From contig JBBPUQ010000009.1 in NCBI GenBank assembly GCA_038501195.1, positions 1,612,001 through 1,676,000 on the forward strand: a stretch of DNA of 64,000 nt. Direction: 5' to 3'. Of this stretch, positions 48,940-63,837 are shown piece by piece. Positions within the stretch are counted from its first letter, which is position 1, and the number at the start of each line of letters is the position of its first letter. A program made the translations under genes and the position numbers. The DNA comes from Nemania diffusa. Taxonomy: Eukaryota; Ascomycota; Sordariomycetes; Xylariales; Xylariaceae. The notes beneath the pieces were generated by a model. It ran no database searches. It saw nothing but the letters and a program-made list of their open reading frames with translations, and was not told the DNA's origin.

Positions 48940-51740
48940 TAATAGTTGTTTTTTTATTTTTTATTTATATTATGTTATTTTGTTTTTTTTATAAAATAAA
49001 TATTTTAATTTTTTATATTATATTTTTTATTTTTTAAAAAATAAATTTTGTTTTATTTAATATATACAAATATATTATAGTTATTATAAAGTTTTAAAAT
49101 ATTTTTAAGTTTTTTATTAAGTTTTTAAAATAAGCTTTTTTATTTTTTTAAATATATAAATATTGTTTTATATATTTTTTAAATAGTTAAAACTACTTTA
49201 AAAACTATATAAACATTTTTTTATAATATATTAAATATTTAAACATTTTAATTTATTTGTAGCTATATTTTAATTTAGTTTTTTTATACTAAAACTATTT
49301 ATAGTATTAAATAAAGTTTTTATATTTAATTTAAATTATAAAAAATCGATATAAATTTTTTATTTTTAAAATAAGTTTTATAAATATTTTGATATTATAG
49401 TTTAGTTTTTACTTTTTATATTATAGTAATAATATTTTTAATACTTGTTTTTAATATAGTGTTTAAAAGCTATATAGTTTTTTATATATATGTTTTTTAA
49501 CTTTTGCTATAATAAATTTAATATTTAAATTTTAATATATTTTAAAATTATATTTTATAGCTTTATTAATAGTTTTATTTTTTAATATTTTTATATAATT
49601 TAAATATTATTTAATTTTTATATTATATTATATTATTGTTTTATAAAATTGTTTAAATATTTATTACAAAGTAATTAATATATTATTTTAAAGCTTTTAA
49701 ATCATTAATATATTATTTAAATAAACTTAAATAATATATAATTATTGCTAATACTTTAATAAACTAATTGCTTTTTTTAAGCTTTTTTAAATATTTATTA
49801 CTTTTATATCGAAAATTTTAAAACATTTATTTAAGCTTGTGTTTTTTTTAACGAAATGTTTTTTATTTTTGTAAATTATATAACTATATTTAACTTTTAA
49901 ATCTAAATTATTATTTAAAGCTTTTTAAAGTATTAATATATAAACAAAAGCTACTATATTTTTTTGTTTGTAATAATGTTTATTTCGAATTATTAATAGC
50001 TATTATATATAAAGTTTTTATTAAATATATTTAATAAATCTATTTATAGCGCTAAAAAAAAAAGTTTAATTAGTAGTACTGTTTTTTTTTTAAATATATT
50101 TATAACTACTAGTTTATTTTTAACTTTAAATAATAGCAAAATTATTATTATTTTAAATGTTAATTTATAAGCTAATTTTGTTTATTTAATTAGTTTTTAT
50201 AACGATTTTGAATTTTTTAATATTTTAGTTAATATATATTTTTAGTTATATTTTTATATTTTTGTTATTTTTTGCGCTAGTGTTTGCTTTTTTTTTTTTA
50301 AAGTTTTTTAAGTTATAGTTAATTTTTTATTTTAAAATTTGCAGTAAGCTTTTTTTACTTGCTTTTTAATAGCTGCTATTTTTAATAACTACTAAAGAAA
50401 ATTTAGCTTTTTTTTTTATAGTTTTTTTTAATATTAATTTATTTGCTAATTTTATAAATTGTTAAATTAATAAATTAAAAGTTTTATTAAGCTTGCTAGT
50501 AATATATAGCTTGTTTATTTTAGTAATAACAGCTATAGCTTCTGCTATAGTTTTTTTTTTGTTTTTTTTTAGCTAGTTCTACTTTTTTATTTTATAGTAA
50601 TATTTCTACAGCGTTAAATTAAAAATAATTTTTATTTGTATAACTATATAATTAAATTTTAGCTATTTTAAGTTTTTTTAATATATTGCTATTAAATTAT
50701 TAATAAACTATACTAAGTTTATTGTTAAGTTTTTTTACTTACACTTTATTTTTGTAACTTTTTTTTGTAGTATAGCTAATATTAAGTTTTATTACGTTGT
50801 AAATTTTAATAGCTTTTTTATACTTTTGCTTTTATAACTTTTTAAATTTTACAAAAAGTAATAAAAGTTAAAGTTATTTATAAATATATATTTTTTTACT
50901 AGCTTTTTAATATTTTTTATTTTTTATATTAAGTTATACTATTTAGTTTTTTTTTAATTTAGCAAATATATTAACTATATAGTTACTGTTAAGTCGCTTT
51001 TATTTATTATTATATATATTTAGTTTTTTTTGTTTTTTATTGCTAGTACTTTTGCTATTATTTTTTTATTAATATATAATATTGCTTTTTTTTTTAATTA
51101 TATTAAGTAGTACTAATAGCTTTTAAAGCAGTAAATATTTTTATACTTATTAACTAATAGTTTTTATAAAGCTATATAGTTAAAACTGCTATTAAAAAGC
51201 GCTTATATTATATTGTTTTTAAACTTTATTATGTTTTAAAAAGCTAAGTTATATATTATTAAGTCAATAAAAAGCTAAATTATTTAGTATTTATTATATA
51301 CTGCTTTTTAGTAAATAATTTACTACTGTTTAATTTAATAAATGTTAATACTATTAGCGCTTTTATACTATTAGCTGCAATTATTTTGTTTATTTTATAA
51401 GCTTTTTTGTTTTTATATATATATATATTATTTAATATATTAAATATTATTTTAATTATAAACATAACTAAAAAATAGTATAAATATAATAATATTAATA
51501 TAAAAGTATATAAAAGAATATTTTTAAACAACAATTTAGTTTATGTGCTATATTATATTGAAAATGTAGTTGTTAATTAAAACAAGTTTATTGTTTTAAA
51601 TATTATTAATAGAAAAGCGCTTATTTATTTAGCAAAATATTTATAAGCATAAAAAACTTAAATAGTGTAATAATAGTTAAATATTAATATAAAAACTAAT
51701 TTAAATTATATATTAACTAAAAAGTTTACTAATTTAATTA

Positions 51741-52145
51741 ATATAAAAAAAACTTATTATAGTTTTGTATTTTTTTAATGTAAAAAAAAACTATTATAGT
51801 TTTATTTACAATTAATATAAAAAAAACTTATTGCAATTCTGTATTTTTTTAATATAAAAAAAAACTATTGCAGTTTTATTTACAATTAACATAAAAAAAA
51901 CTTATTATAGTTCTATACTTTTTTAACATAGAAAAAAACTATCGCAGTTTTATTTGCAATTAATATAAAAAAAACTTATTGTAGTTTTATATTTTTTTAA
52001 TATAGAAAAAAACTATTGCAGTTTTGTTTATAATTGATATAAAAAAAACTTATTGTAGTTCTATACTTTTTTAATATAAGAAAAAAACTATTGTAGTTTT
52101 GTTTATAATTGATATAAAAAAAACTTATTACAGTTTTATATTTTT
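51741..52145 (+). repeat. 74-bp tandem array, about 5.4 units, each built of two related halves
   Basis: The word AACTTATT occurs at 51751, 51825, 51899, 51973, 52047 and 52122 (period 74, last 75). Each unit has two related halves of about 37 bases: A-run + ACTTATTGTAGTTCTATACT, and A-run + ACTATTGCAGTTTTGTTTAT. The variable positions are nearly all C/T or G/A (TTATAG, TTGCAA, TTGTAG, TTACAG). Confidence 0.9.
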
Positions 52146-53655
52146 TTATATTTATTTACTAATTTTTAATTAGCAGCTAATATATTATATATTATAATAT
52201 AAAAATTAAATAAATATAGATTTATATATTTTTAAAAATATATATTATTAAATTTATAATAATTTGTATAAGCTGCTATATTTATAAAACAATGTTAGCA
52301 ATAATTTATTATAACAAGTAATATTAAATTTATTGTTTTAAAAATTTAAAACAAATATAATATAAAAATATTGCAGAAAAATTTCAATATAATTATAAAA
52401 AATAAATATTATATAACTATTAAGCAATTTTTTTTTTAAATAAAATATATTATAGTATTTTAAAAGTTTTAAAATATAAAAATAGTAAAGCTTAAAACTT
52501 TATAATATTTAGTTAGTAAAAAAAAAGCAGAAATATTAATACAATTGTAAAAAAGTATTATTACTTAAAATAATTACTTAAATATATAGCTAAAAAAATT
52601 ATTTATTAATACTATAGTTTATATAACTAGTTTATAAAATATATTTGATATTTTATTATATATTATAGCAAAATTATAATAAGTAAAAAATATTTCGAGT
52701 TTTTATTTTTAATTAAAAAAAGCAGTAAAAAATTTACTAAATAATTAAAATATTTAAATATAGCACTATTAAACTTTTAATTTTAAACAATAAATAACTA
52801 TTTAAATATTATAATATATAGTAATAAAATCAATAATATTGTTATTATTGTTATAAAAAAAAATAGTAATAAAATTAACAACAAAGCTATATATTTCAAA
52901 TATTAATATAAAGCTATATAGTATATTATAAATGTTATTTTTATTAAAATCGAAAAAAATAATATATAAATTATATAATTTATATAAAATCTAAATATAA
53001 ATTTATATTATTTATTATATTAAAAAAATTATATTAATAAATAATAAATATTATAATTTTTTAAATATAATAATTAAGCTAGTTATTAATTAAAATTAGT
53101 AATTTTTTACAAATATATATATATAAATATAAGTTGTATATAATATTTCGGAGTATTTTTTAACTTAATGATATTATTTTAAAAAATAAAATATATTTAT
53201 AATATAAAACAAAATACTTTAAATAAATAAAACAAATAAAAAAATAAATATATTATTAAATTAATAAGTCGATTTAAATAGTTAAAAAGTTATATATAAA
53301 CAAAAAAATATAAATATAAATAAATAAATAGTAAATATAAATAAATATAAATATAATATAAATAAAAGCATATATATATATATAAATAAATAAATAAGCA
53401 AGCAAATTTAAAAAGCAAAAACTTATTTAAAGTTTATTTTTAGTTTTATTTAGTTAATAAATAAAACAAAAGTTTATAATAAATAAATAAATAAATAATA
53501 TATATTATATATTATAAATATTTTAATTTAAAACAAAATATTAATATATATAATAAATAAAAAAAAAAATTAATAAATAAAAAAAATGTTATATTAAAAA
53601 TAATAGCTTATAATAATATAAAAACTAGTTAAAACTATAATAGTTTTATTACTGT

Positions 53656-53955
53656 AAAAGTTAAAAAAAAACAGCTAATATAGCATATATAAAAATACTA
53701 TATATTTAGAAAAAAATATTAAACTAAAAAAAAAAAAAAAAAAAGAATTAAGTTTATAATAGCAAGCTTAATTATATATAGGTTTTTTTTTTTATAATAA
53801 ATATTTTTTTTATTATTTTAATATTATTTGTTATATTTTTATTGTTTGTTTTTAATACAATAAAATAAATATTTATTATAAAATATAATAAATATTTTAA
53901 TATATTTTTTATATACTGTTTTTTTATATAATAAATATAGTTTAGTTATAACTAT
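53656..53955 (+). repeat. 300-bp direct repeat, left copy (possible mutated LTR)
   Basis: Aligns over its whole length with 60589-60887. It starts AAAAGTTAAAAAAAAACAGC and ends GTTTAGTTATAACTATT. Differences from the partner are mainly transitions (GCT/GTT, GCA/GTA, ACT/ATT, TTA/TTG). It contains an internal palindrome AATATTTATTAT-AAA-ATAATAAATATT-like sequence near 53870-53900. Confidence 0.8.
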
Positions 53956-56900
53956 TTTTTTATTTGTTTAAAGTTTATTTTAAACTTGTAATAACTATAA
54001 AATTAATAAATAGTTTAAATTTTACAAAATTTAATTCTATAAAATTATATTTAATTAAATTTAATATAGTTGTTATTTTTATAGTTTAATTTAGTTTATT
54101 TTTTTTTAAAAATTTTTAGCTAATATTTTAATTGTTTAAATAGTTCTGTTTTATTAAAATAAATATTGTAGTATTATTATAACAAAATAAAAAAATTATA
54201 AAAATTAGCAACAAAATACTATATATTATTTAAGTTTTAGCTTTTTTAGCTTATTTTATAAAATAGTTTTTTATATTAGATTTATAAAAATAAGATTTTT
54301 TTAACTTTTTATTTTTTGCTGTTAATATTTAAATTTATAATTTTTTTACTTAAATATTTATACTTTTGTTTAAATAGTAAATTATTTGTATATTTTTATA
54401 GTTAATTTATATAAAACTAATATACTTTTTTTTACTAATTTAACAGTTTTAACAAATAAATATAATTTTTATATTTTAAAATTTTATATAATATTTATAT
54501 AAAAAAATAGTTAAATTTATTATTTAAATAATTAATTTGTTTATTTTTTTTTTTTAAAATATAAATAAAGTTATTTATATTAAAATTTAGTTTTTATTTA
54601 TATTTATTAATTTATTTAGTTATTTTATTTTATATTTTTTATATTTAATTTTTAATTATAAACAAATATTTATAAATTTATTTTTTAAATGTTTGTACTT
54701 TTTATTAAATAAGCTTTTTTTAAATAAAAAGTTTAGTAGTTATTTTTGTTTTATTTTTTTAATCAAAAGTTATATATATAAATTGTTTTATAATAATTTT
54801 TTAAAAAAAAAAACTTTTTAATAAATTATATAGTAATACAGCTTAAACATTATTTAAAATTAGCAATATTTTTAACTAGTTGTTTTAAAAATAATTAATA
54901 TAAAAATATAACTATTAATTAATTTATTAATATATATTTTTTATTTATTTTACTGTTTTATAATGTTTTATAAACAAAAAATCTAATTTTATTTTATAAA
55001 TTTATAATAGTTTATTTATAAAGTTTTTAATAAATTATAAGTTTTAATTATTTATAATAAATTTAAACTATTTAAATAATTAATAAAAATTTTTATAATA
55101 TATTTAAATTATATTTTTTACTGTAATTAATAAAATATAAAATATAATTTAATAAAGTTTAAATAAATAATTTATTATAGTAAAAATTATATTATTATTT
55201 AATTTGTTTTTAAAAAAATTTTTAAAGTTAATAATAATATATTATTAAAAATAGTTTAAAATTTTAAACAAATAAAACTTATTTAATATTTTGTTTTAAA
55301 ATATTTTAACAGTTTTATAAAAACAGTTAGTTATATATATATTAATATTTTTAAATATTTTTAGTTATTAATATTTATTTATTACTAGTTTTTTAGTTTT
55401 GTTTTTTTTAAAATAAACTATTAAAATTTAGTTATAAATTTTTTAAATTATTTTTGTTTATAAGTTATTTATATTAGTTATAATTAAATGTTTTTTATAT
55501 ATTATTAAATTTTTAAATATTTAATAATTTATTTATAATATATTAAATATTAATTTTTTATATTTTTTTAGCAAAAAACTTTTATAATTAATTTATAATA
55601 AAATATTAATTAAAAGTATATTTAATATTAATAATAGCTTATTAATAACTAGTTTATAAATTTTAACTATTTATAAAGTAAAATTTTTTAAAGTTAGCTA
55701 TTTTAAAGTTGTAACTAGTTAAAAAAGTACTATTATATACTGTTTATTTTTTTTTTGTTTTTAGTTTTTTAATTTATTTTTTAGTTTTAATATAATATTT
55801 AAAATAATATTTTAAGTTTTTAGCTAATAAATAATTACAAAGTTATAATATAATATTAATTTAGCTTATTTAATTTATTAAAAATTTAATATATATTTAA
55901 TAATAAAATATTTTAATATTATATAATTAATAATTATTATAAAAAGTTTAACTTATTATAAACTTATTAGTTTTATTTTTTAATAAATAAGTTTTTTTAT
56001 TACTGCTAATATTTTTTTGTTATAAATATTATAGTTAAGTTTAGTTTTATAAAATGCTTTAAAATAAAATGCTATAAAATATTAATTATTTTTTAAATTA
56101 TTTTTTTATAAAAAACAATTTGTAGCTATTTTGTTTAATATATTTATTTTTATATATATTTTTATATTAAATAAAAAATAATAAAATATTAGTACTAATA
56201 ATAAAGTTTGTTTTAATTAATCAAATACTTTTTAATATATTTTAAACTAGTTAAAATAAACTGTAGTAGCTATTAATTAAATTAATAGTTTTATAATATA
56301 GCTGAATTTTTTAATAAATTATTTATAAAAATTATAAAACTTTAAAAAAAACTGCATTTTTTAAATTTAAGCTATGTTGCATTTTTTAAATAGCTTTTAT
56401 TTATAAATTATTTTAGTTTTTATTAAGTTTATTTTAATTTTGTTAATATTAATAATAAATTTTAAAAACTTAGTTTTAATTATATAAAACTTATATTTTT
56501 TTAAGTTTGTTTATAATTTTATAGCTTATAATTTATTTAAAACTTTTTTTATATAAAGTTTATATTTAATTTTATTGTTTAAATATATTAATATATTGTT
56601 AATATATATTATATAAAATATATTAAAATATTTAACTAAAATATTGTTAATAAACTATTAAAATATAATTAGTTTATTTATTAAACTAAAAAATAAAACA
56701 TTAAATTAATATATTTTATATTATATATAAAATATAGTTAAAAATTTATATTTTTTTGCTATATATATATAATAAAATATTTATTTTATATTTAATTTAA
56801 TATAAATTTTTATTTTTATAAAATAAATAAATGTTTTATTAATTAAAAGTAAAAAATATTAGTTTTTTTATATTAAAAAGTTTAGTTTTTAATAATTTAT

Positions 56901-59900
56901 ATATAGCTTTAAAAATCTGTTGCTTTTTTATATAAATAAAACTAGTATTGCTTAAAATGTTATAATAAGCTTAATAAAATTTTTTATTAAATTTTTATAT
57001 ATATATTGTTTATAAGTTTTAGCTTTTTTTAAAAATATTTTATATAAAATGCTATATTTTAAGTTTTTTAAATTTTTTATAAATTTGATTTAATAATTAA
57101 TTTTATATTTTTGAAATAGTATTTAATTAAAAACTTTTTTGCTAAATATATTAAAATATTTGTAATATTTTGTAAATATTATTTATTTAGTTATTTTTTA
57201 AAAGTTTTTTTTTAAACTTTTTAATTTAAACTTTTTTTAAATAATTATCGAATTTATTTTATATAAAAAAGTTATTTTATATAACTTAGTGTTTTTTTAA
57301 TATATTGTTATAATAAAAGTTATAACATTTAATATAAAAATATTAATAAATTAATATTTGTACTACTTTATAATGTTTTTTTATAATTTATATTTGCTGT
57401 AATAGTTTTTTAGCTTAAGTTTTTTTTTTAATAAAACTTTTTTAAATAAGTTTTTTTAAAATAGCTTTGTTTTATTATTATTTATTAATAATATTTTTAT
57501 TTTTTATAACTTATATTTTATTTAATTTTTTTTAAACGAACTAATAATATATTAAAAAAATTTAAGTATAATATAAATAAAACTAATTATAAAAAAGTAT
57601 TTTTTTGTTTTTTTATTTAATTTTTTATATATAGTTTTTAATTAAAAAATTTATTTTTTTATAACAAACAAATTTTATAACTAAGTAATATTTTATATTT
57701 TTTAAGTTATTTTAATTTTAAACAGTTTATTTTATTATATAGTATTAATTTAATAATTTAAGTTTTTTAATTTTTTTGTTTTATTTAATAATATATCTTT
57801 AATAAGTTTTTTTTTTTTTGCAGTAAAAAATATCAATTTTTACTTTTAGCAATTAATTAGTATATTATAATATATAAAAAATTTTTGTTTAATAATTATA
57901 TTATATTTTATATTTAGTATTATTATAAAAACATTTTAAATAATATATATATTAATATAAAAGTAAATATTTAATACTTTAGTAATTTTTTAGTTGCTAT
58001 TACTATTATATTTTATAATAAAAATAAGTTTAAAATTAAACAGTTTAAAAAAGTTTAAAAGTTATATTATTTTTTTAGTAAATTAAATATTTATATATAA
58101 ATATATTTTAGCTTTTATATTAGTTAAAACAAAAATAAAAAGTTTTAATTTATTAAATATTATTAAATAAACTATTAATAAAAGCTTTTTTTTAAAAATT
58201 TTTTTTAAAAAATTAAATAAGACTTTTTTATATTAATTTAAATTTAAAACTAATAATATAATAAACTTAAAAAAAAAAACTAGTTATTTTAAGCTTTTTT
58301 GTTTTTTAAACTTTTTTTTTTTATATCAACTTTTTAGTTGTTTTTAAAATAACTTATTTTTTTTTTTATAATTATTATAATTTAAATAATATTTAAATAT
58401 TTATATTTTTTATAATATAAACAGTTAATACTTTAATAACTAGTTTTATAACAAATAAAGCAAAAACTTTTTTATATTAAAATTATTTTTTTTTTATATT
58501 ATAGTTTTATATAAAGCTTATATTTATTTTTTGATTTTTTAAATATTAAAATAAAAAAATATCATTTAATAGTTAAAAATGTAGTTTTATTAAGTAATAA
58601 CTTTATAAGTAAGTTTTATAAAAATAAGTTTTTTATAAATAAGTTTTTTAAAATGCTAGCTATATTATATTTTAATAATTATAAGTTAGTTTTTTATAAA
58701 ATAAAATTATTAATAAAGTTTTTATATTATTAATAGTTAATAATTTAAATATAAAAACAATAAATATTAAAAGTAATTTTAAAACTATTTATATTAAATA
58801 TTATAACTTTATTTAATTGTTTTAATAATTTGTTATATAAATTTTGTTTGTAATTAGTTTAAAATATACAAGTTTAATTAATTAATTTAATAAATTTAAG
58901 TTAAAAATTTAAAAATATTTTTAGTTTTTTTATTTTAAGCTTTTTATATTTAGTTTAAGCTTTTTTATACTTATAAAAGTTACTATATAATTTTAGTAAA
59001 TATTTTAAAATTTTTACAGTAGTTATATATATAAAACTATTTTATTTTAAAACTTGTTTTATAAATAAAATAATTTTTAAAGCAGTTGATTTATTTATAT
59101 ATTTTAAAATATAATATATTTAGTTTTATTTGTTTATAAAATAGTTTATATTTATTTAAAGTTTGTTTTTTATAAACAAATATTAATAATAAAATTTAAC
59201 TATAAATTTGCTATTTAAAAAAATATTGTTAATAAAAACAAAAAAGTTTATTATTTTTATATTTTGTTTTTTATTGTTTAAAAATATTAAATTTAATATT
59301 ATATTTTTTTTATAAATACTTTTTTAAATAATATTTTTTAAAATAAATATATTATAAATAAAGTTTTTTAAAGTAAATATATATAAAGCAATAAATTTTT
59401 AAATATTTGTTTTAAAGTTTAAATTGTTTTAAATAGTTTAGCTTTAAATAGTTTTTTTAAATATAGTAATAAATAAAATATTTTTTGTTAAAATAAATTA
59501 ATTAAAAGTAGTTTTATTATTAATATTATTTATATAAATGTAATTTTTTTAAATAAAAAGTTACTAAATAAATATTTATTAAATAAATTTTTATTTAATA
59601 ATAATTTATATAGTAAGTATTTTTTTATATATTTTAACTAAAGCTTTTTAAAAAACTTTGTTGCAGTTTTATAGTTTTTTAATTTTTTTTTTGTATATTT
59701 TTAAAACTTGTTTATTTTTAATAAACTTTGTTTTAACTTTTTACAAAAACTATTTACTTTTTTATATAAAATTTTTTATAATATAATAAATAATATATAA
59801 ATAGTTTTAATTTTAGCTACTATTAAAAACTATAATATATAATTAGTTTATTATTTTATAAAATATTTAAATTATAATAATATAAATATATATTTTATTA

Positions 59901-60287
59901 AAAATAAATTTAAATTTAGTTTTATTTAACTTTTTTTAAATATTGTAATTAATAATAAATTTTTTATTTTTAAACTTATGTTTTATTATATTAAATAAAA
60001 AAAATGCTTTGTATATATAGTATTATTTTTATTAATAAATTAATTTATGTTTATTTTTTATTTAAAAAAAAATATTTTGTTAAATTTTATTAATAGTTAA
60101 ATAAAATATATAAAAGTTTTATATTGTTTTATTTTTTATATAGTTTTAATATTATTAATAAGTATTTTTTTTAAAATTATTAAAGTGTTTTTTAATAAAC
60201 TTTAGTGCAGTTTTTTATAAAGTAATATTATAAATTATAGATTTTTTAGCTGAAAAGTTTAAAGCTGTTTTTTTTATATTAAAGTAA

Positions 60288-60314
60288 CTATTTTTATTTT
60301 TGAAATAAAAATAG
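60288..60314. repeat. Perfect 12-bp inverted repeat with 3-base loop
   Basis: CTATTTTTATTT, loop TTG, AAATAAAAATAG. It lies about 270 bases before the right 300-bp repeat and just upstream of a long T-run at about 60,335-60,354. Confidence 0.75.
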
Positions 60315-60588
60315 AAATTGTTTAGTATAAGTATTTTTTTTTTTTTTTTTTTTTAAGTACTAAAAAAACTTGTAGTATTATAGCTCGGCATTTTTTTAAA
60401 ATATAAAATTGATATAAAAAATATAAAAAAAATTCAATATTAAATAAAAAATTCAGTATTTAATAATAAATTAATATTTTAGTATTAGTATTAAATATAT
60501 TTAATATTAAATCAGTATTAAGTTAATATTAAGTTAAGCTTTTTAATATTAACTTATAACAAATAAATAAAACAAGCTTAATATTATA

Positions 60589-60887
60589 AAAGCTAAAAAA
60601 AAACAGTTAATATAGTATATATAAAAATATTGTATATTTAGAAAAAAATACTAAACTGAAAAAAAAAAAAAAAAAAAATTAAGTTTGTAATAGCAAGTTC
60701 GATTATATATAAGTTTTTTTTTCTGTAGTAAATACTTTTTTTATTATTTTAGTATTATTTATTATATTTTTATTGTTTGCTTTTAATACAATAAAGTAAA
60801 TGTTTATTACAAAATGTAATAAATACTTTAGTATATTTTTTATATACTGTTTTTTTATACAATAAATATAGTTTAGCTGTAACTATT
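60589..60887 (+). repeat. 300-bp direct repeat, right copy (possible mutated LTR)
   Basis: Partner of 53656-53955, same orientation, 6.9 kb downstream. It keeps more C and G (TTCTGTAGTAAATAC, TTTGCTTTTAATACAATAAAG), so it seems less mutated than the left copy. Confidence 0.8.
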
Positions 60888-61033
60888 ACTATATTTTTTT
60901 ATTATTTTTATACTTATTATATAAATTGTTTTATAAAATAAAAAGTTTAACTAAATTATATAATTTATAATAAGTTATATATACAATTAACTAAATATAT
61001 AAATATATAAGTAAATACTTAGTACAAAGTGCT

Positions 61034-61038
<5 letters not shown>

Positions 61039-61067
<29 letters not shown>
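61039..61067. repeat. (TA)n microsatellite
   Basis: About 14 TA units in a row. Confidence 0.8.
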
Positions 61068-61070
<3 letters not shown>

Positions 61071-63837
61071 AAAAAAACTTTAAACGGTATAATATATACT
61101 TATTTAAATATTATAGCAGTATATTGTGGCTAGAAATAACTAAAAAAAAAAATAAACCGACTTTTTTACTTTTAATATAACTTATTTATAATTTTTAAAC
61201 TACTTTTGTTATAATAGCTTTTTTTTATATAGTATTTACAATATATATATAAATAAATATTTAAGTAAATATTTATTTACTTATTATTTATTTATTTAAA
61301 TATTTATTATTTATTTATTTATTTATTATTTATTTAAATATTTATATATATATTTCAAAAAACTAAAAGTATTTAAATATTTATATATATAAATAGTTAT
61401 ATATATAACTTTGCTATATTATATTAACAAAGCAGTTTAAAATATTATTTATATAGTTATTACATTTAATACTTTTATTTTTATTACTTTTTTTATAGCT
61501 TTTTAAAATTTATTTCTATTATTATATTTTTTTATAGTTATAATATATAAATATAAATCTTAAAGTTAAACCGCTATTTATATATTAATAAAATAAACAG
61601 TTTATTTTTTTTTTATTATATATTTATATTTATAATAATATTTAATATATAAAATAATATATAGTTTTTTTATTTATATATATAACAATACTAAAGTTAA
61701 TATATTATTTAAAGTTTAACTAAATAAACTATTAATTTTATTAGTTTTGCTAGTTTTACTATTATATATATATATTTATTATAATTATATTATAATTTAA
61801 TTTATTTATTTATTATTAAATATAATAAACTATTTTATTTTTAACAAATAATAAACTAATATTTAAAGCAATTATTTTAATTGTTTTATTAATATCTGCT
61901 TTATTATTTATATATATAAATTAGCTAACAAAAATAAACAAAGTATTAAGTTTATATAGTTTAGATTATATTAGTTAATAAGTAATAAATGCTAAAAGTT
62001 TATTAATTCTATTGATTTAAATTGTATTATAAATTTAAAAATAAATATAAAAACTTAAGTTTAAATATATTTAGCTTTATATACTATTATAATATTTTTA
62101 AACAGTATTTTTAGCTATTTTATATATATAAAATAATATATAAAAGCTAAAATATAGCATAAAATCGATTTTAATTAAATATTTACTATTTTTAAAAATT
62201 ATATAAATATATTTTTTTATAAATTAAACAAAAATATATAACTTTTTAATAATATAAATAATTAAAATTACTTTTTTTAAAGTTATTTATTAACTATAAA
62301 AAATAAAAATATAACTTTTAAATATAAACTTTAATAAAATATATAATTATAATAAAAAAACTATTAGTTTTAATATTATATATAAAAAATATATATTTAA
62401 TATAAGTTATAATTTTTCAATATAAAAATATAAAATATATTTTTATATTATATATATATTTAAAATAGTTTTTAATTTATTATAAACTTTATTATATTTA
62501 ATTTTAATTTTTTTTATATTTTAGCTATAAATAAACTACTATATATTATTATATTTAATTATATAATAAATATAATTAAAAATAGTTAAATAAAATAATA
62601 ATAAAAAATAAAATATAAATTAAATTAATATATTATTTTACTTTTTTTATTTTATTTATATAATTTTATTTTTTGTAATTTTTAAATATTTTTAAAATTA
62701 AATTTTATAATTTATATAATTATAACTAAAACTTTTATTATAAGTAGTTTTTAAAACTATATAATTTAGTTTTTTTTAATTTTTAAATTTTAATTATAAA
62801 TAATAAGTTTTTTTATATTTGCAATTTTGTTGATTTAAAAATTAAATATTGTAAATTTAAACAATAAATTTTATATTTATTTTATTGTTTGTTTTAAATT
62901 TTAACTTTTTAATTAATTTGTTTATTTAACTATTACTAAATTTATTATTACTTATATAATATTTAAATATATTAGTAAAATTTACAATAAATAATATATA
63001 TATATATATATACTTTATATACTTTTTAACTTTTTTGCATTTTTTTTTTTTTTTTTTTTTTTTTTGTTTTTTAGCTTTTATATATTTTTAGTTTATATAT
63101 TTTCCTGCTATATACTCAAGCTTTTTATGTTTTAATATATTTTGTAATTTTTTATATAAATTATTATTTTTGTTAAAACTATAAGTTATTTTTTTTTAAA
63201 GTTTTTACAAATATATATAAGTTTTAATAACTTAATTAATATATTTTATTATAATTTTATAATATATATTATATTGAAATTTTTCTGTTTTTATATTTAT
63301 TTTGTTATTTTTAGTTTTTTTATTAAACAAAAAACTTGTTATATTATTAAATGAGTTTATTTATTATAACTTATTTTAATAATTAAATTAATTATTTAAA
63401 AAGTTTAAATATATTATATATATATATTACGTTTTTAGTATATATTATTAGCTGCTATTACTATTAAATATATTAAATATATAATTAAACAAACTAAAAC
63501 TACTGTTGTTATTATTACTACTGCTGCTATTATTATTAAACTTAACTATAAAACTAATTAAACTATAGCTAATATAAAAATTTAATAAAAGCTATTTTTT
63601 ATTTATTAATATATTTATAATTTTTATATAGCAATAACTAAAGTTATAAAAAATTTTATTTTTTTTTGTAAATATTTTTTATTTTTTTATTTTTTTATAT
63701 ATAAAAGTATAAAGTTTGTTATTTTATTTGTTTTTTTTACTTTAAGCAATAATTTATTTTTTATTTTTGCTAGCTTTTTTATTTTTGTTTTTGTTACTAT
63801 TATTTTTGCTTTTGCTTTGCTTTTTTTTCAATTTATA

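Noticed and set aside
51280..51534. 84-codon minus-strand frame in the AT block
   Set aside because: Only Ile/Asn/Lys/Leu/Tyr/Phe-type codons as expected from AT-rich DNA; no motif, no coding signal, bounded by random stops.
51741..52145. CRISPR-like array
   Set aside because: Units are contiguous 74-bp tandem copies without unique spacers, and the genome is fungal.
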